A stretch of 64,000 nucleotides of DNA from Chaenocephalus aceratus. Taxonomy: Eukaryota; Chordata; Actinopteri; Perciformes; Channichthyidae. A program made the translations under genes and the position numbers. The DNA is taken from the NCBI GenBank assembly GCA_023974075.1, contig CM043797.1, forward strand, positions 14,122,178-14,186,177, in the 5' to 3' direction. The notes beneath the pieces were generated by a model. That model was given only the letters and a program-made list of their open reading frames with translations, did not search any database and was not told where the DNA came from. This document shows positions 44,983 through 59,763 of the stretch, in pieces; the stretch's first letter is position 1; each line of letters starts with the position of its first letter.

Positions 44983-47900
44983 GTAACGCAACAATGTATT
45001 TGTCTCACTCCTACAGGTGCGAAATCACTACATGAGACCAAAAGGTTTCACGTGGTTGAGATATTGAACTGGATTAGCAAATGTCAATGTGGATATGGAC
45101 TTGATTAAAAGCTTAGTCCCTGTTGATTTTGAAACTCAATTGCAGAACATATGGAAGAAGTGTGCCAAAAATAGCAACATAATCCATGTTCCTGCTTCTT
45201 CCTAATGCAATGTCATATTGAAACGTCAATAGTGAGCCGGAGGATTCCATATTACTTGCTCCTATACTGGAAAGTGTATTTCACTATAAGCAAAATCGGA
45301 TAAGTCAGTGGATAAGAGAACGCGGGCACTTTGAAAAAAATATATAAACTACTGATTTTACTGTCAGTATGCCTATATTGTTCAGACAAGGATTTGTCCA
45401 CAATATAAGCTCTTTATGAATACTGTATGAGATGTATGCCAGACAGAACAATAACAAATAATCCCTAGTGAACTATATTTGCCCCAGCTTTTAAAAGAAA
45501 ACGTCTCAATGAAGACACCATTGTTGGGTTTGGGGGTTTCCTTTTGTTTGTATTGACAGCTGAAAAGATCCTGGTGATTAATGACTTGGGGCCTTCCCCA
45601 CATGGGGGGGCGGGGGGGTGCTTCCACTCTGCAGCCGCAAGAGCACTTCAGCTGCCCCCAAGATTTCAGATGCAGCTTGTATGGGTTGCTAATTTTTACC
45701 TTTTTGCTCAAGATCCTTGTTGCTATGTAAATGTGAGTGTGTACAACAAGCAGCTTTCTAAAGTTTCAAGAATGTTCTTTAAAGTGCATTGTTTTTGTTT
45801 CCAACGCGCTAGGCTCAGGGCTTTGGCCATCTCACTCCTCAGCCCTTCCTCCTCATTAATAATCGGCTGGTATGCAATGAGATGTACCTTTGAGGCCATG
45901 GGAAACTCAGAGGAGTTTTTTCAAATAAAAAAATAACAACAGGCCTTACCCAATGACAGATAATGTGGGATGCACATGTTCCTCAAAACGTTTCCACCTT
46001 AAGTGCACCTGTCAGGCTTTTCACACAAAGCATACTGTAAAATGTAACCGCGTTGTTCTTTTTTTAAATAGGCTACATCTGGAATTATCATTGTGTTTCA
46101 GCGCCAGAGAGAAAAGCTGTTTTACTTGTTCATCTGTCAAGGTCTAAATCCTGGGAGAAGGAGCCAAAGAAAGAGAAAATGCCACCGTTGTAATAGTTTG
46201 ATATACTGGCACGAGAAGATAATAAACAGAAGATGTCTAAACAGTAAGACATGATAAGAGGACTATTTTTAAAGTGTTATTATCTCATAGTGAGACACAA
46301 GGGAAGCAGCGTTACATACGGAAGAGGAAGGTTAATGAGGGTAAATTCACAGAGGAAAAAGTTATTTACAAAGACCGGTGAAAAACGACTGTCATGGATT
46401 GAAATCTCTGAAACTAAGATAACCATCACATGCTTTCATTTCAAAGACAACGTTTTTGTAGAGCTGCAGAGCATGCAGAGTGCCAAAAGGAAGCCAACTG
46501 CATATCTATGCAATGATCCAAAATCAATTGAGGTCTTTCTGGATAGACAAAGGAAATGATGGATTTTCTGTTTTCCCTCTAAAACATGTGCACACTCTAC
46601 ACTTTTCAACTGCATTGTCTACAATTGGCCACGGTAGAGTCAGGTTTGTCCGCGCTTGTAAAGCAAATGTATAGCAGCTGTAAGCAGAAAACATGATGTG
46701 GTTCTGCAGAGAAAGTGATGCAGGGAGCAGTGAATAATGAATAGTGTCAATTGGTGTCATCAGATACAGTCACGTTGCATACGATCCTTGTTGGGTATTG
46801 AAATGTAAATATGGAGGGAGTGAGTGCAGCCTCATGAATACGAAAAGCATCATCAACAAAAATGCAACCTGACAACAATGTCTAAGTGTCAATGTGTGAA
46901 TAACATGAGAAAAGTTGGCCATGATAGAAGTCACCATCTTCTTCGTCTTTAGGGTGCATCCATCAACAAAGAAAGAAACATGGTCAGCCGATCAATGCTC
47001 TCAATAGGACATCACAGATCAGTCAGTTTCAATGACAGGAGAGTGCACACACAGTTCATACAGAATACCATCATGTATACCACATAGTCAGATAGCTAGA
47101 GACAGCATGATCAGTAACATGGCATGTGTCTGCTGCTGACAGTTAACTGCTGTGTGCATGATTTTACCGCCTATGATCATAGATTGAAAATAGTTTAATA
47201 GTCTCAGACAGAAGGCGGAGCTTATGCTGCTGCAGTGAAAAACGTAAACATGCTGCCAGTAGTTGAATATACAACATCAGCCTTCATCCACATACACACT
47301 TGGGCTATTATTTGCATCGTGTTTTACTGTTGTGACAATGTGGTGCCATTTTTTTTATCTTTTGTTCACTCACTATTGATCTTAGCAGTCTAACAGTGGT
47401 GCGGCTCATAAACACACACTAAAAGGATTTACAAGCACAGTTTTTAGAGCTGCAACAAAGGTTTATTTGAATTATCAATCAGTAGGGTAACTCGAGAAAA
47501 AAGGTAGTTATTAACGCTTTTTATGACTTCCCAGAGGCCACGGTTTCATCTTGAAATTATTTTATCTGACATTAAACAAAACAAAGATATTCCAATTGCG
47601 ATGAAAGACAATTCAGTTATATTATATGTGCTTGAAATTAAGTGCACGCGTTAGTATAACGTCTATCCACACACACACCCCTGTGTAAAACTGGGTGTTT
47701 TATGATTGTGTTGAATTAGTTTTGGATTCTTAATTACCTGGAAACAAATATAGCTAAATAATGCACCTTTAAAGCCATACAAATGTTGGTAGAATGATAA
47801 TTGTGTATCTTCACCAACCCATAAAACAACCCACCCGCAGTGAGGGCGGCGGCCTCTGTTAAACAGTCTTTCAGGTTTGTGCTGGGCATATCGTTGTGAC

Positions 47901-48851
47901 CGTTGCTCCAGTGTCAAGAGTTGGTTAAAAATGGGATCTAAATATGTGGGAGGCGTACGGGGTACAATATAAATGCAAATGGCTCTGTACTATCCATCAA
48001 ACAATTAGCACTGTGCTGAGAACCGCTATTCAGTGCTGCTGCATATAAATCTGGCCTTCAATCTGCACACAGCCCTGCTTTCCATGATAATTAACCGCTT
48101 GCTGCTCTTTACATGTCAGATTTCCCATGCAAAATCCAAGACTAAACACCAACTGACATTCATGGGCAACACAGAGAACAGAAAAGTAACACTCGTGCAC
48201 AATGTCTGGCAAATCCCTTGGAGTATAATCTAAAATGATTACAGATTACTTGTCTGTGAAATCACTTAATTACTTAGTATTATTACTAATTACTATCACT
48301 AAGATTGAGACATAATGTGTGGCTGATTAGTGATGACATTTTTAGACAAACGACTGCTGATACACAGTGCATGAGCTGAATATCTTTTGGAGGATTATAG
48401 CTTTTCAGTTAATGAGACATACCTACAATTTTAATTTAGCATCAATGTTAATAAAAATATAAATGGGAAAATGATTCAGTAAATCCAACCAGAATCCCAA
48501 TTTAAAATGTAGCAAAAATGTAAAAGTAAATAGATTAAAAACATTTTGAAATGTGCGATTGGTTTGCTACATTTCCTTTTTGTTTTGTTGTATCTAACCT
48601 TGTCACGTAGTAAAAGGATTAATGACAGTTTGCTCGCAATTCAGTAGACAAACATCCACACACAAAAGCAGCATCAGGAGGACGTTTGGGCAAATATCAA
48701 GAACATTGTCTACAGGGTCCATTGAGAGCAAGGAGAGCTCCATACAGGCACCACTTACTTCCTTTCTAGAAATATTTCACATGCCTGGGCTCTAAAGAAA
48801 AGAGTCCTCGGCCAACAGAAAGGTGTGTTTTCAACCGAGGGAAAAGGACTT

Positions 48852-48943
48852 GGGTAGAGGGGGTGGGGGGGGGGGGGCTGAACAGCTTGCCAAATAGATC
48901 TGAATTCTGTAGTACTAATGTATGCAGGGGAGGGGAGGGGGGA
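48852..48943 (+). repeat. G-rich tracts with quadruplex-forming pattern
   Basis: At 48852-48877 there is a run gggtagagggggt followed by about 13 consecutive G. At 48927-48943 there is gggg-a-gggg-a-gggggg. Both contain several closely spaced G runs on the plus strand, which is C-rich on the tenm4 transcript. Confidence 0.7.
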
Positions 48944-50048
48944 GTATCGTTTGGGTAAGGGGGGGATCTCAGCTGCCGCCTCCTTACGGGATCAAAAGCG
49001 AGCCCAGCCAGCGAGTTAAACAGAATGCGTAAAAGCCTTAACATAAACAAAAGTAGCCTGGGACCGCTGCTGCAGCACGCTCCCTGCTACTAATCACTCT
49101 GAGCGATTCAAGGTTTAGTCCTGACAGAGGGAGCAGGCACTGGAATAATGCCTTTAAACACGGCCCGTAAAGAACAGTGAGAAGCAGTCTATTTATTCAC
49201 TTTCCACATTGATGTGCTATCCTGACCTTGGCCAAATACAGCAAAAATGTTAGCGGTGCTATGTCAGGCTGAAATGTCCACTTATCATTATTGCTGCTAA
49301 ACCACAATGACATAATGTGTGTGTTTTATAATAGGTTGAGATGAAGGCTACCATGTGAAGAAATGTCCTAAACAGGATAAATGGAAATAAGTCATCTGGT
49401 CTCATTATTTTCACTAGTTCTGAGGAACAACTGAGACAACAAATGAATGTTGATGCAGGATTAAGAGCACTTCTTTACTAGTTAAGTGCCTTGGTTCCCA
49501 AGCATGGCTGCTGAGTACACGGGTCAAGCTAGCGTTGACATGTCTCTCATTAGTCTACTATTAACGCTCATTATCCTACAAAGACGAGACCCAAGCTTAA
49601 TTTATAGTTGGGCCTGCGGCGACTAAACCTAAAAAAAGCTAAGCAATAATCAACTTACTGTAAACTTGCTACTGCCAAACCTGCTGTTACAAATGTCTAG
49701 GTTAGCAGCCGTAGCCTGAGGAGGCTTCGACTGAACTGCTGCAAATAAATGATGCTCTGAACAACAACAACACAAAAACGTTACATGCTTCTCCTGATCC
49801 CAGAGGAATAGTTCACTGGAATTACAAAAAACATTGTCTCACTGTATGTAAATAGTGTTTTATATGGCAGGTTTTCAGACATATCATGCCTTTAAAAATT
49901 ATTTCACTTCCCTTATACAATGGAGGACGTGGATGGAATATATGTTCTAGTGCTCACAGCATTAAATCATAAATAGCATTAAATACATAAATAAAAGAAA
50001 CATCTTTCCAGAGTATAATGTCCCCATTTATCTGAATAATCTATAGAG

Positions 50049-51137
50049 CAGCGATTTTCAAAGTCTGAGGCGCGCCTCCCCGGGGGGGCGCCAGAGAGCT
50101 TCAGGGGAGGAGCAGCGTGAGAAAAAAATAACGAGCATTTCAGTTAACTTCAGCTAACTTTAATGCGAGCGGCAACATGGATCGATTTTTAGTGAAGTTA
50201 CCTAAAGTGAGAGAGGAGACAGCTTCTGGCAGAAAACGTCACTTGCACACTTTTGGCTGTCTGTGGAGACCGAGTTCCCCCACCTCGCCAAAAAGGCTGT
50301 AAAAGTGCTCATTCCCTTCACCTCCGCCTACCTGTGTGAGTGCGGGTTTTCCGCATTGACTTTGATCAAAAGCAAGTACCGGTCAAGCAGGGGCAGATCT
50401 ACGTACCCCTAAAAATAGCCTTGCCACCCCAGCTGCCACCCAGTTGGCAGGTTTGTTTTGAAATCAAAGTTGTGGCTCATCGGACATGTATGAGAGAAAA
50501 TCCCTAATGTCCGAGTGCAAGTGAATGCAGCACAAGACGCGAGCCTTGTAACCCCTCCCCCCGGCCCTGGTGCAACGGGACGGCGCAAAACAAGAAGCAT
50601 TCAGACCCAAGTAGACGGAAGGAATGAGGTATTTGCGTTCTACAATTATGATAGAGAAGAGACTGTGAAGTTTGGCTGTACTCAGCATTGAATCAAAACG
50701 CACTAAAGCTTTAGATCTTAATAAGTTTGTGAGGAGTTTTGCTGAACAAGATGGTAATCGCCGCATTCAGCTGTTATAGGCATCAACTTGATGCTCTGCT
50801 CACGGATGACTCGATGAGCATAAAAACTATTAAGATGATGACCTTACGTGTCTAAATAGGTTTTTTTCTTTGTGGGGGACTGCCCCCAAAACACTGTTTT
50901 TTAGTCCTGAGAAAGTCAAATAAGACGGTGTGTAAAAACTACACAGCCCAGCCAAAAAAGAGTAACCACTTTGATTTAACTAGGCCAGTACGTAAGGTCA
51001 TTCCACTGAATAATAATACCCCTGCATTATAGCAACAACAACAATAATACTAATAATAATAATTGGGAGGGGGGGGGCGCGGCTGTTCTTATGTTCTCTG
51101 AGGGGAGGCGCACCTTCCCACACTTTGAAAACCCCTG
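50049..51137 (+). mobile_element. Internally deleted hAT (Charlie-like) with 8-bp target duplication
   Basis: The left terminus cagcgattttcaaagt and the inverted right terminus caggggttttcaaagt match at 14 of 16 positions. Both are followed inward by a GC-rich gaggcgcgcctcccc or gaggcgcac block. Identical 8-bp flanks ctatagag are at 50041-50048 and 51138-51145. At 1089 bp it is too short for a full transposase. Only terminal coding remnants remain, with unexplained sequence at 50390-51000. Confidence 0.93.
50177..50390 (+). pseudogene. hAT transposase remnant: N-terminal start joined to dimerisation motif
   Basis: An ATG at 50177 opens MDRFLVKLPK, the usual start of ZBED5/SCAND3-like hAT transposases. 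Within about 80 bp, in a different frame, the sequence reads TEFPHLAKKAVKVLIPFTSA and then YLCECGFSALTLIKSKYR, the C-terminal dimerisation motif of the same family. The catalytic core is deleted, leaving only the two ends of the gene. Confidence 0.8.
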
Positions 51138-54100
51138 CTATAGAGCTTGGTGTCTACAGTTTTCCATGAACTTCCCTCTACCAAGGTATCGTCCCTGAAA
51201 GTGCAGACAGCAAGGTCTGCAACACGGACAGGTCCAACCATCCATTTGCAACCACTGTATTTGAGGTGCAGGCAGAAATAACAGAGAATCATATCTCAGT
51301 ATCTTTGCAAATACAAAAATATATCCTTTCACCAAAAGAGCTAGGTATAATATCATAACTTCTAAGTGTGGGTTGGTGAGGATAAAACCCGAAAATAACA
51401 TTATTTAGAGCCAATGCCATGACAGCACAAATATTGCTTTTCACTGTTTATGTTCTTTATTTATTTCCTAGAGCTACACTTGTGGTCCTTTGCTAGTTTA
51501 GTACAGTGGCAGGGAACATTATTTTTGAATGAATGACCTAGACATCTTAACAATATTCAAGCAAATAGTTAATTCATGTTTTTGGAGTGCTTTAGCTGAG
51601 CGCTACCTTCATTTGACTTTTAGTTAACACTGAACAACTTGAGTACTTTTCTGTTGAATGTTAGATCAACTGAGGAACTTATTTTCGAGAGCTTTTCAAT
51701 TGTAGCAAATGGTCAAATAACCATAACTGCTCTTATTGTAAACACAATGTGTATACTTGTCCAATATTGTAGCTACTGGTTTAAGTTAACATTCATATTT
51801 TGCACAGATAACTCTAACAAAGCCTTATGTTGGCTATTAATGTATTTTCCGGGTTCCTGATGCACATTGTATTTTAATGTAATGTTGCCGATTGCATTTG
51901 TCTTAGCATCTTAAAAAACCTCTTTCACCTTTCTGGTGCTTCATATACCAGCGGCTTAACAAATGGCCCTTGCCTTGGTCTCATTATAACATAACTGGTT
52001 GTATTGAGCGGACCTGTTTTGTATTGTCCTCAAGTATCCATGCAATTGATGTTGCCACTTAATGGAGGATGCAAAATGAGGGGAAAGCTAATGTTTATTG
52101 TTTCTCCCCCAGCACTTTATTAGTTTTCCGTCAACCCTAAAAAAAAAGGCTGCCTGGGTAATTTAAAAACAACTCTGAGGAGTGATAAAGGTACAGAAAT
52201 GAAAGCAGGTGACTCGGGATATTTTCATTGTATTCAAATACTAAAATTGACATAAGAAATGCCTGCAGTTTCTAGGAAACTCCAATAGAAAATGAGTCAC
52301 TGATGTTATCACATAGTTATAGATGCAAACATAATACATCTTTTGTAAATAATGCAACAGTGAGAACAAATTCTCTAAAACTCATTATTTTTAAATAAAT
52401 GTATTTACTTATTAAATATGTGGTAAACATTCATCTGTCCAAGGAAGACAGAAATAAATCCAAACCACAGATGGTGCTAATCCCTGTCCTCAACACATTA
52501 TTACAAGATATAATAAAAGACAGAAAAATAACAAAAAAACACAGTTAATCCAAGCAAGTCAGATCTCAGTTAACTCACGGCATCAACATTTGTTTTACAT
52601 GGGTCTCAAGGGACCACTTCTGTTTGGATTTCAACTCCCTGCCTAATATGCAATCAAGAACTGACTACAGATGAAGTCTGTAATTTACGAGGCACAACAT
52701 ACATTCCCATGCATCCTTCAATTCCCCCAACATATTGGATATGAGTGTTTCGTCAAAGCCTTGTAAGTGCAGTCACAGCTTTATTCAGTGTTTTTCACTT
52801 GTAATCAGATCACCGAAAGCACTCTGTTCTTCCATGAATCCCACCACCAAGCTGCTCCATGGAAATCCCCCACTCGGCTTCTTTCCCTGCGTGCCAGGTT
52901 ATGAAGACAAAGGCAATACTTGGCCACTGTGTTTCTGCAGTAGTGGAAACTGTAAGACTGCAAGATAGTAGTGTCCTACTTCTCGGATACCAATTACAAT
53001 TCACAATGGGGGTGCTGAGATTTCCGCATGATACATAACTTGTATAGGTGCAGAGTACGGCGGTTACAATGAAAACATCACAGACCCAGGGAGGTCTTCC
53101 GCCTTGGGCAGGAGTTCCTAACTCAGTATAAAACTAGCCATTTCCTTGTATCTTTCTTTCTCGTATACATCCTTGTTTGGCAACCCTCACATCAAGTAGT
53201 AACTATTGCAATTACACTAAAACCTGCTGAGCAGTGTGTGGATTTGTTTATTTTCCCCTTGATCAAAGAAAACTATTGAACAGTGGAAAGACCGGTATTC
53301 GTTTCAACTATAAGCATCAATCAATCACATGAACTGAACTAATTACGTTTCCAGAAAACAGCAATACTAGTGATCTCGGCTATGCTTTTCAAATGAATCA
53401 ACTAACTTTAGAGGATGTGAACATGAAAACCATGTGATGCACAACTCTGCTGTTAGAGACAATAAAACCAGTGGCTCTTCAATATCAGCAGTTACAAATC
53501 AGCACATGCAGCACATGCAAAGCCAGACGGAGGGTTCCTGCATGGTAATGATCTTACTCTAAGTGCCTAAAGGAGTCATCTCCACAAGCCCCGCTTTGAC
53601 AACCACACACCTCCCATCTCAGCAGCCTCTGAGTGGGGCTAATCACTCTGTAGCTTCATCATCCACTGCATGGCAGCTCCGGCTGTTAAGATGCTCTGTC
53701 TAGAAGGCGTGGCTGCTGCAGTGGGCTGCTGTAAACACACACAGCCTGTTTTCTAGAGCTGAGCATTACAGCATCACATTTATAGAAAAATAAAAAGCCC
53801 CTTCGTAAAGCATTAAGATTGAAATGAATGTTGCCATCCTTTTAGTGCTTCAGTACAGATAAGATTCCTGAGAGAATTGTTTTCAAGGATCTAAGAGTGG
53901 GTGTTTGCTGGTTTCCCCCTAACTGATTATGACATGAAATGGCTGACGGGTAGCTTGGCAGTGCTGTGTTGACCTGCGCAATCCCTTCCCTCTGCCTCTA
54001 AGGCACCAGAGGTCTGCACTCTCTGATCCCAATGGCTAAACATGAGACAGTGCTGAGGTTATGCACGAAATACGCCTGTGCAATTTATTTTTTCGGCTTA

Positions 54101-56969
54101 TCGACTATCAGTTTTTAATGCAGCTTTGACTCCCCCAGGAAAGCCCCATGTAACGTGTTATGAAAACACACCATGGCACAAAATCAAATATACGTGTCGT
54201 TGCTTTGACCCTGTCATCTTTATTGTTGATTCATAAGAGGGAAATGCCCTTTCATCCATCAGGGCAGGGCACTGCATCCTCTGTTGTATAAATGTAATTC
54301 TCCAAGTAAATGTGGATTGATCACCACAGCTCTAGGCCACAATCAGCATCCATGATCTAATCAGAGCCCGGCCTAGGCAGAAAAGGATACTTCCATAAAT
54401 AAAAAACCATATGAGAGCCAGCAAGTGCCCATAACACTGGACGGTGTGCGTGGAGGGATATTTGATTACAACCTCCCTCTCCACAGGTGTGCTTTTAGCT
54501 GCCTACCTTCAAAGACTGCCACTCTCATATAATGCCACACATGCACATCCTCACTGTTGTTTTCCTGCACTAAGGGTTTTACATCATACTTGCATCAGCG
54601 GATGTGAGCACTGAATGCTGGAGTCACTGCTAAGCAGGCGATGCCCATAGAAGGCTGGCTGAGGACAATCCCAGGGAGACAGGATCTGTCAGGAGCTCCT
54701 CGCCCAGCGACACCCAGGGTAATAAATTACCCAGAATTAACACGTCATCCTGCGCTCCACACAGCAGCCGCACTCCACTCACGCCATGCTGCTTAATGGA
54801 TCTATTAACCAAATGGATACGTGGGTAAACTGCTTTCAGGGCTGAATTTGCTATATGCTCACAACGGAAGCTGAGAGGACATGGGCCCTTCCCTTTGATA
54901 TGAAGTTATTGTAAGATGTAGCTCATCTCATGCAGACTACTTTGAGAAGAGGAACTTAATATTTCTTTAATGTAGAAGAACACGATATGATTCTTTTTCA
55001 CAACATTGTCCTGTGCTTCAAACAGAAAGTATTATGAAATGACACAGCATGCGCAGAAGCCACCCGTTTAGGAATTCCTCAAAGATGTGTCCCTACGGCC
55101 ATTAAAAGCACACTCTCCTGCTGATGCCTGTCATTGATAGCAGGGATATTAAGTAGAGGATTTTAAAATGCCAGTTGTGCAGCCTGTATCTCCTTGGCAT
55201 CTCTGGCACCCAACCAGCACGGTGACATGCTGACAGCGTGGCACATAGCACAAGGCACATTTGGACCAGTGCTCACTCATCACAAAAGGTAAATACAGAT
55301 AAGAGAGAGGCTTATAGTCTCGTATTTCCTTGGACTACGCTGAGATGCTTTGACGGGCGGCCCAAGTGACGGACACTGTTGGGGGACGATCCGTCTATTA
55401 CATTTATTTTTCTCTTGGCCTTAGACTTCTAACACTACAAATAATTGTTATCCCTACCACAATGAAATCTTTGAAGCCTAAAAAACATAAATTAATCTGA
55501 ATGATTAGTTAGCCATAATAGTGGTGGTTGAATCAATGTAAAAATGTAATGTAAATGTAATAATGCATTTGCTTGATGCACAGAATGGAAGAGATCAAAC
55601 TGTATAGTCAGCTAAGGTTGGATCACAAAAAGCAACAATGAACACATTTCTAACAGAGCTACACACCTTTCAAATATATATTTTTTAAATAAACCCCACA
55701 AGCAGAAAAATCACAATATCAGACCCCGATTTGAAAATATTTCAAATTCATCCACAAGAAGACATCTCAAACCTGCCACGCGTTTAGGAATCCAACCATT
55801 GCTGAAAGAGGACTGCCACTCACAACCACACGCAATTTGTGAGGAGTTAAGTGGGAAAGAACTGCCATTACAATTGACTTTTTAGAAAGTGCAATAATAC
55901 AGGCCTAATGCAGCCACTGAGACCAATTCATGAGTACTCAGGGCAACGTTTTTAAATTCATAATCAGAGCAGTAGAAATTAATCCAAAAAAATAAAATCA
56001 ATAAAATCCAGCCAATGATATTTCCATAAAATACAATTCATGAACGGTTTTCAAAAGATAGTTATTAAAAAGTTCATTTTTTAATATATTTTTGATGGAG
56101 ATTTAAAATCGTATTGAGTCTTGAAAATGTGAATACAAGTGCTTCGCAAAAAGCCAATAACGGAAAGGAAAAGTGATCTTTTAATATTAAAGTCTACTCC
56201 ATCATTGCCTTTTTATTTTACCAGTGGTTCAAAATACATTTTCTTCCTTTAATTTGCTTTTCAATACAAATGGCATGCTCACAAGTTGCAGTGTCTCTCT
56301 AAACTGGAGAATGTGATGAGAATCAAGGTTCAAAAGAGGAAAGACCTGCTCAGTGCTCACGTGTGCTCATTGTGTCCCATGTAAGTGGGGTCAAAAAAGA
56401 CCCCATTGAGTCATAAACATGAAGCCTCACAAAAAACGACCTACTCTTAACCCGGCATACCACGGAACATCTCTCCAGCACAAAGACGAGCCTTTATTCC
56501 CCTGCACTTAAAGGTGCTCTCCCGAAACCTCTCATGAGGTGGACTTGCTAAAGTTTAATGGGGAGTCTCATATGGAGCAGAGGAACTGGTAAAAAAAAAA
56601 GAAGAACACTCTAGCCATCGCTCTGGATCTGACACAGTGGGTTAGAGCATACATTTCGACAAGAGACAGAGAGATCTCGAGGCAAAGGAAGGGGTGAATA
56701 AAAATACTGAACAAATAACACTTAATTGAGGTCAGTGTGATTGAACACTGCGAGGCTCGGATAGCTTTAACATAGGTTCCAGATGGCAGGCTGTTATTTC
56801 ACTGTGCCCTGCTAATACTGCAGGATTCGATGCTGGTAACCTGAGTGTCCCCTGGGCCCCCCGGCTCCTTCAATGCACTGAAAATCAGGGCCAAGCTTCC
56901 TCTGCTGTTTACTCTGCAGGTTTACTGAACTTCTAAAGGGGGAGTGTTTGGATATGGTAGTGGAGGAGG

Positions 56970-57095
<126 letters not shown>

Positions 57096-58751
57096 TGTGG
57101 TGTCTGTGGAGGTGGGGGTTGTGCAACAGTGATGGAACAAAGCATGTTAACACCATCTCTGTGTTTAACAAGTTTGGAAACAAGCAGGGGTTTCCTTCAC
57201 CTCTCCTTGACAGCAGGAGAGAATCCCGTCTCTTTCTTCCCTGCGCTCTGCCTCATGCTAAACTGATTGCAATGGCACTCATTCTGTTATTTAAAATGTT
57301 CTAAAATGTGGAACAAGTCAATATCTCTCATTGCTAATTCCTTGGAAAATTAAGAAGAAACACACGGTATCGATGGCGCATCTTTGAAAACATCTTTAAA
57401 GCCATGCCTTTCATGCAGTGTTTTCAGAGTGATGTGTAAAGTATATTTGAGTGTCAAGGCTAGTGCTGACTGTTGCAGTAACATTAGTTCTGGGTCTTGT
57501 CCAAGTATAGGCTTTTCCTTTTCTACTACCTCTGATCTTTTCTCAAAAATAAGGCCAACCGTTTAGGAATTACAATCTAATTTGCATTTTAGAATGTAAA
57601 CCTTTCACCCTTCCTTAATATGAAAGCATGCAGACATAGGCCTCAGCCCCATGGGGTCATACATTTGGCTGAATAAGTAAATACAACATCATATTTCAAA
57701 ACAAACACTGCATTATTTGGTTTTAAAGACACGTGTACAGTTGTACATAACTTAGTCCTTTCACCACCTTTCATTTATTAAAAACTAGAAGGATAAAAAA
57801 GGTACGTGAAAAAATACTTTTTGCCAAACTTAGCTTACCAACATTATGTATTTGAATGAGGTTAGTCTAGATCCAATATGCACATAAACTAGAAGCCTAC
57901 AATCCTACCAAACATCTATCTTATGAATGTATTAACTCTGAATCCAAGGTTGTAGTCTAACAAAGAACATCTTGGTAACTTAACTAAACAATTGTTAGGT
58001 GGCGATGGGGAACACCTGAACATTAGATTTCGACTGAACATATCAGCTGAAGCACACTGAGTGCACTCTACCTGGTAGCCTAAATGAACCTTTGCGAGAT
58101 GATCGTGACCAACAGGAAACATTTACCAATAATTTGACACCCTCTCTGCCACCGTAATCAAGTGAAATAATGTCAACAATCTTTATTTTGAACGTTTAAT
58201 TTGCTCTTTTTCCTTCGACACAAAATAAGTATATATTCCAATCAGGATTTTATGAATCCAGATTCATCTGTCCTTATCCAATGTCCAAATTATGAGATGA
58301 ACTTGAATCGATCAGATCATCATTCATGCATGTATTCAGGAAAGTAAGCCAACAAAAACTTAAAACAACAAAAACGAAAGAAAACAGATTAATAGCTTGC
58401 AAGTGCAGCATTGGTAAATAATTATCATGTAAAAAAGTGTGATAGGCAAAGGCGCGATAAGTATCAGAATCACATTTTGAGGGAAAATCTAAATAATGAT
58501 ATATTCCTCTCATTTTAGAGTATACTATATACACAATACATGTGTTTGCTGTGTGGTTCTGCAACCCACACATATTTAAACAAAACGTGTATTGTTAAAT
58601 ATCAAGCCTATTCTAGCAAGTACAGAATTATATTTTGCTATATATAATGTATAGCCAACATGTTGTAGTTGAGCAACCTCTGTGGAATAATGGACTTGAT
58701 TTGAAGCAGCAGATTATATAGGGTCTTGCTTATTAAAACTACGTATTTTAC

Positions 58752-58912
58752 GACTGCCCCCCCGATTCGGTTTTCGGCCGAAAATGCGTCGGCATGGCCG
58801 AAAAGACCCGACGGTGCGGGACACACCAATCTGAGTAGGGCGTGTCAATGCTCATCGTCGGCCTGACGCCAACCGACGCCGATAATCGGCCTGGTGTGTC
58901 CGTGCCTTAAGA
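58752..58912. repeat. GC-rich MITE-like repeat fragment
   Basis: A sharply GC-rich island in AT-rich DNA has internal complementary words: ggacacacc at about 58818 and ggtgtgtcc at about 58892, and cggccgaaaa beside gccgataatcgg. It ends in gccttaa. This pattern resembles a terminal part of a short inverted-repeat element, but no matching terminus or target duplication was found on the other side. Confidence 0.4.
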
Positions 58913-58999
58913 TATCTTACAAATATGAATATATTAGTTCACATGATTGAGATAGTTAACCAAAACACCGATTAGACCATACTCTCTTTAGCAAGGCCC

Positions 59000-59271
59000 A
59001 CACACATGCTGTTCCCCTGTCAGAGTCCTCCTGCTTCCTGCCACATTCCAAAGACATGCATGTTAGGTAAAACCGGCAGCTCTAAAATTGCTGGTAGGTG
59101 AGAATGTTAGGGCGAGTGGTTGTCAGTCTCTATGTGTCAGGCGTGTGATTGACTAGCTGTTCAGGGTGTACCCTGCCCCTGCCTCTCACCCAAAGTCAGC
59201 TGGGATCGGCTCCAAGACCCCGCGACCCTCTAAGGAGGATCAGCGGTTACAGGTAAATGATGGATGGATTG
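59000..59271 (+). mobile_element. Non-LTR retrotransposon 3' end (RTE-like) with ATGG tail
   Basis: The blocks cattccaaagacatgcatgt, gggtgtaccctgcccctgcc, cccaaagtcagctgggatcg and gaccccgcgaccctctaa, ending in ggatcagcggttacagg and a short atggatgg tail, form a very familiar fish repeat 3' end. There is no coding sequence. The family name is tentative. Confidence 0.6.
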
Positions 59272-59763
59272 CACAAACCCAGCTTTGGGGTCTTATATGT
59301 TAACATTAAAAAAAATATATATATATTCAGAGCAAATCTAAATGTTTTTTCCACGCACTTTGTTTTTGGGATTAATGATAGTTATAAAAAACGTTCATAG
59401 ACATAGATTGTACTCAACACAAAGAGAAACATAGAGTCCTTGAACTGACGTTAACAAATAAATAACAAAAACAGGAGTTATGAGCTTTTCAGCTGACAGC
59501 AATAAATAATCCCTGCTATGGGTCAAGTGGTGTACTATAGCACAGCAGTTTCCTTTACACTGATATTCTTCTACCTCAGCACAACAGAAGACTTTCCAGT
59601 CATGATCTAAATCACATAAGCTCCTCTAGTGTTTCTGCTTGTGTTGAGGCACACAAAAAAAGAAAATTATAAATCAGGCACATACAGTGCTCTGGAATAT
59701 TGAGAGCTTTGAGAGGAAATACAGGTAACTAATGTATTTGAGTCGTACAAGTCTACACAGAAC

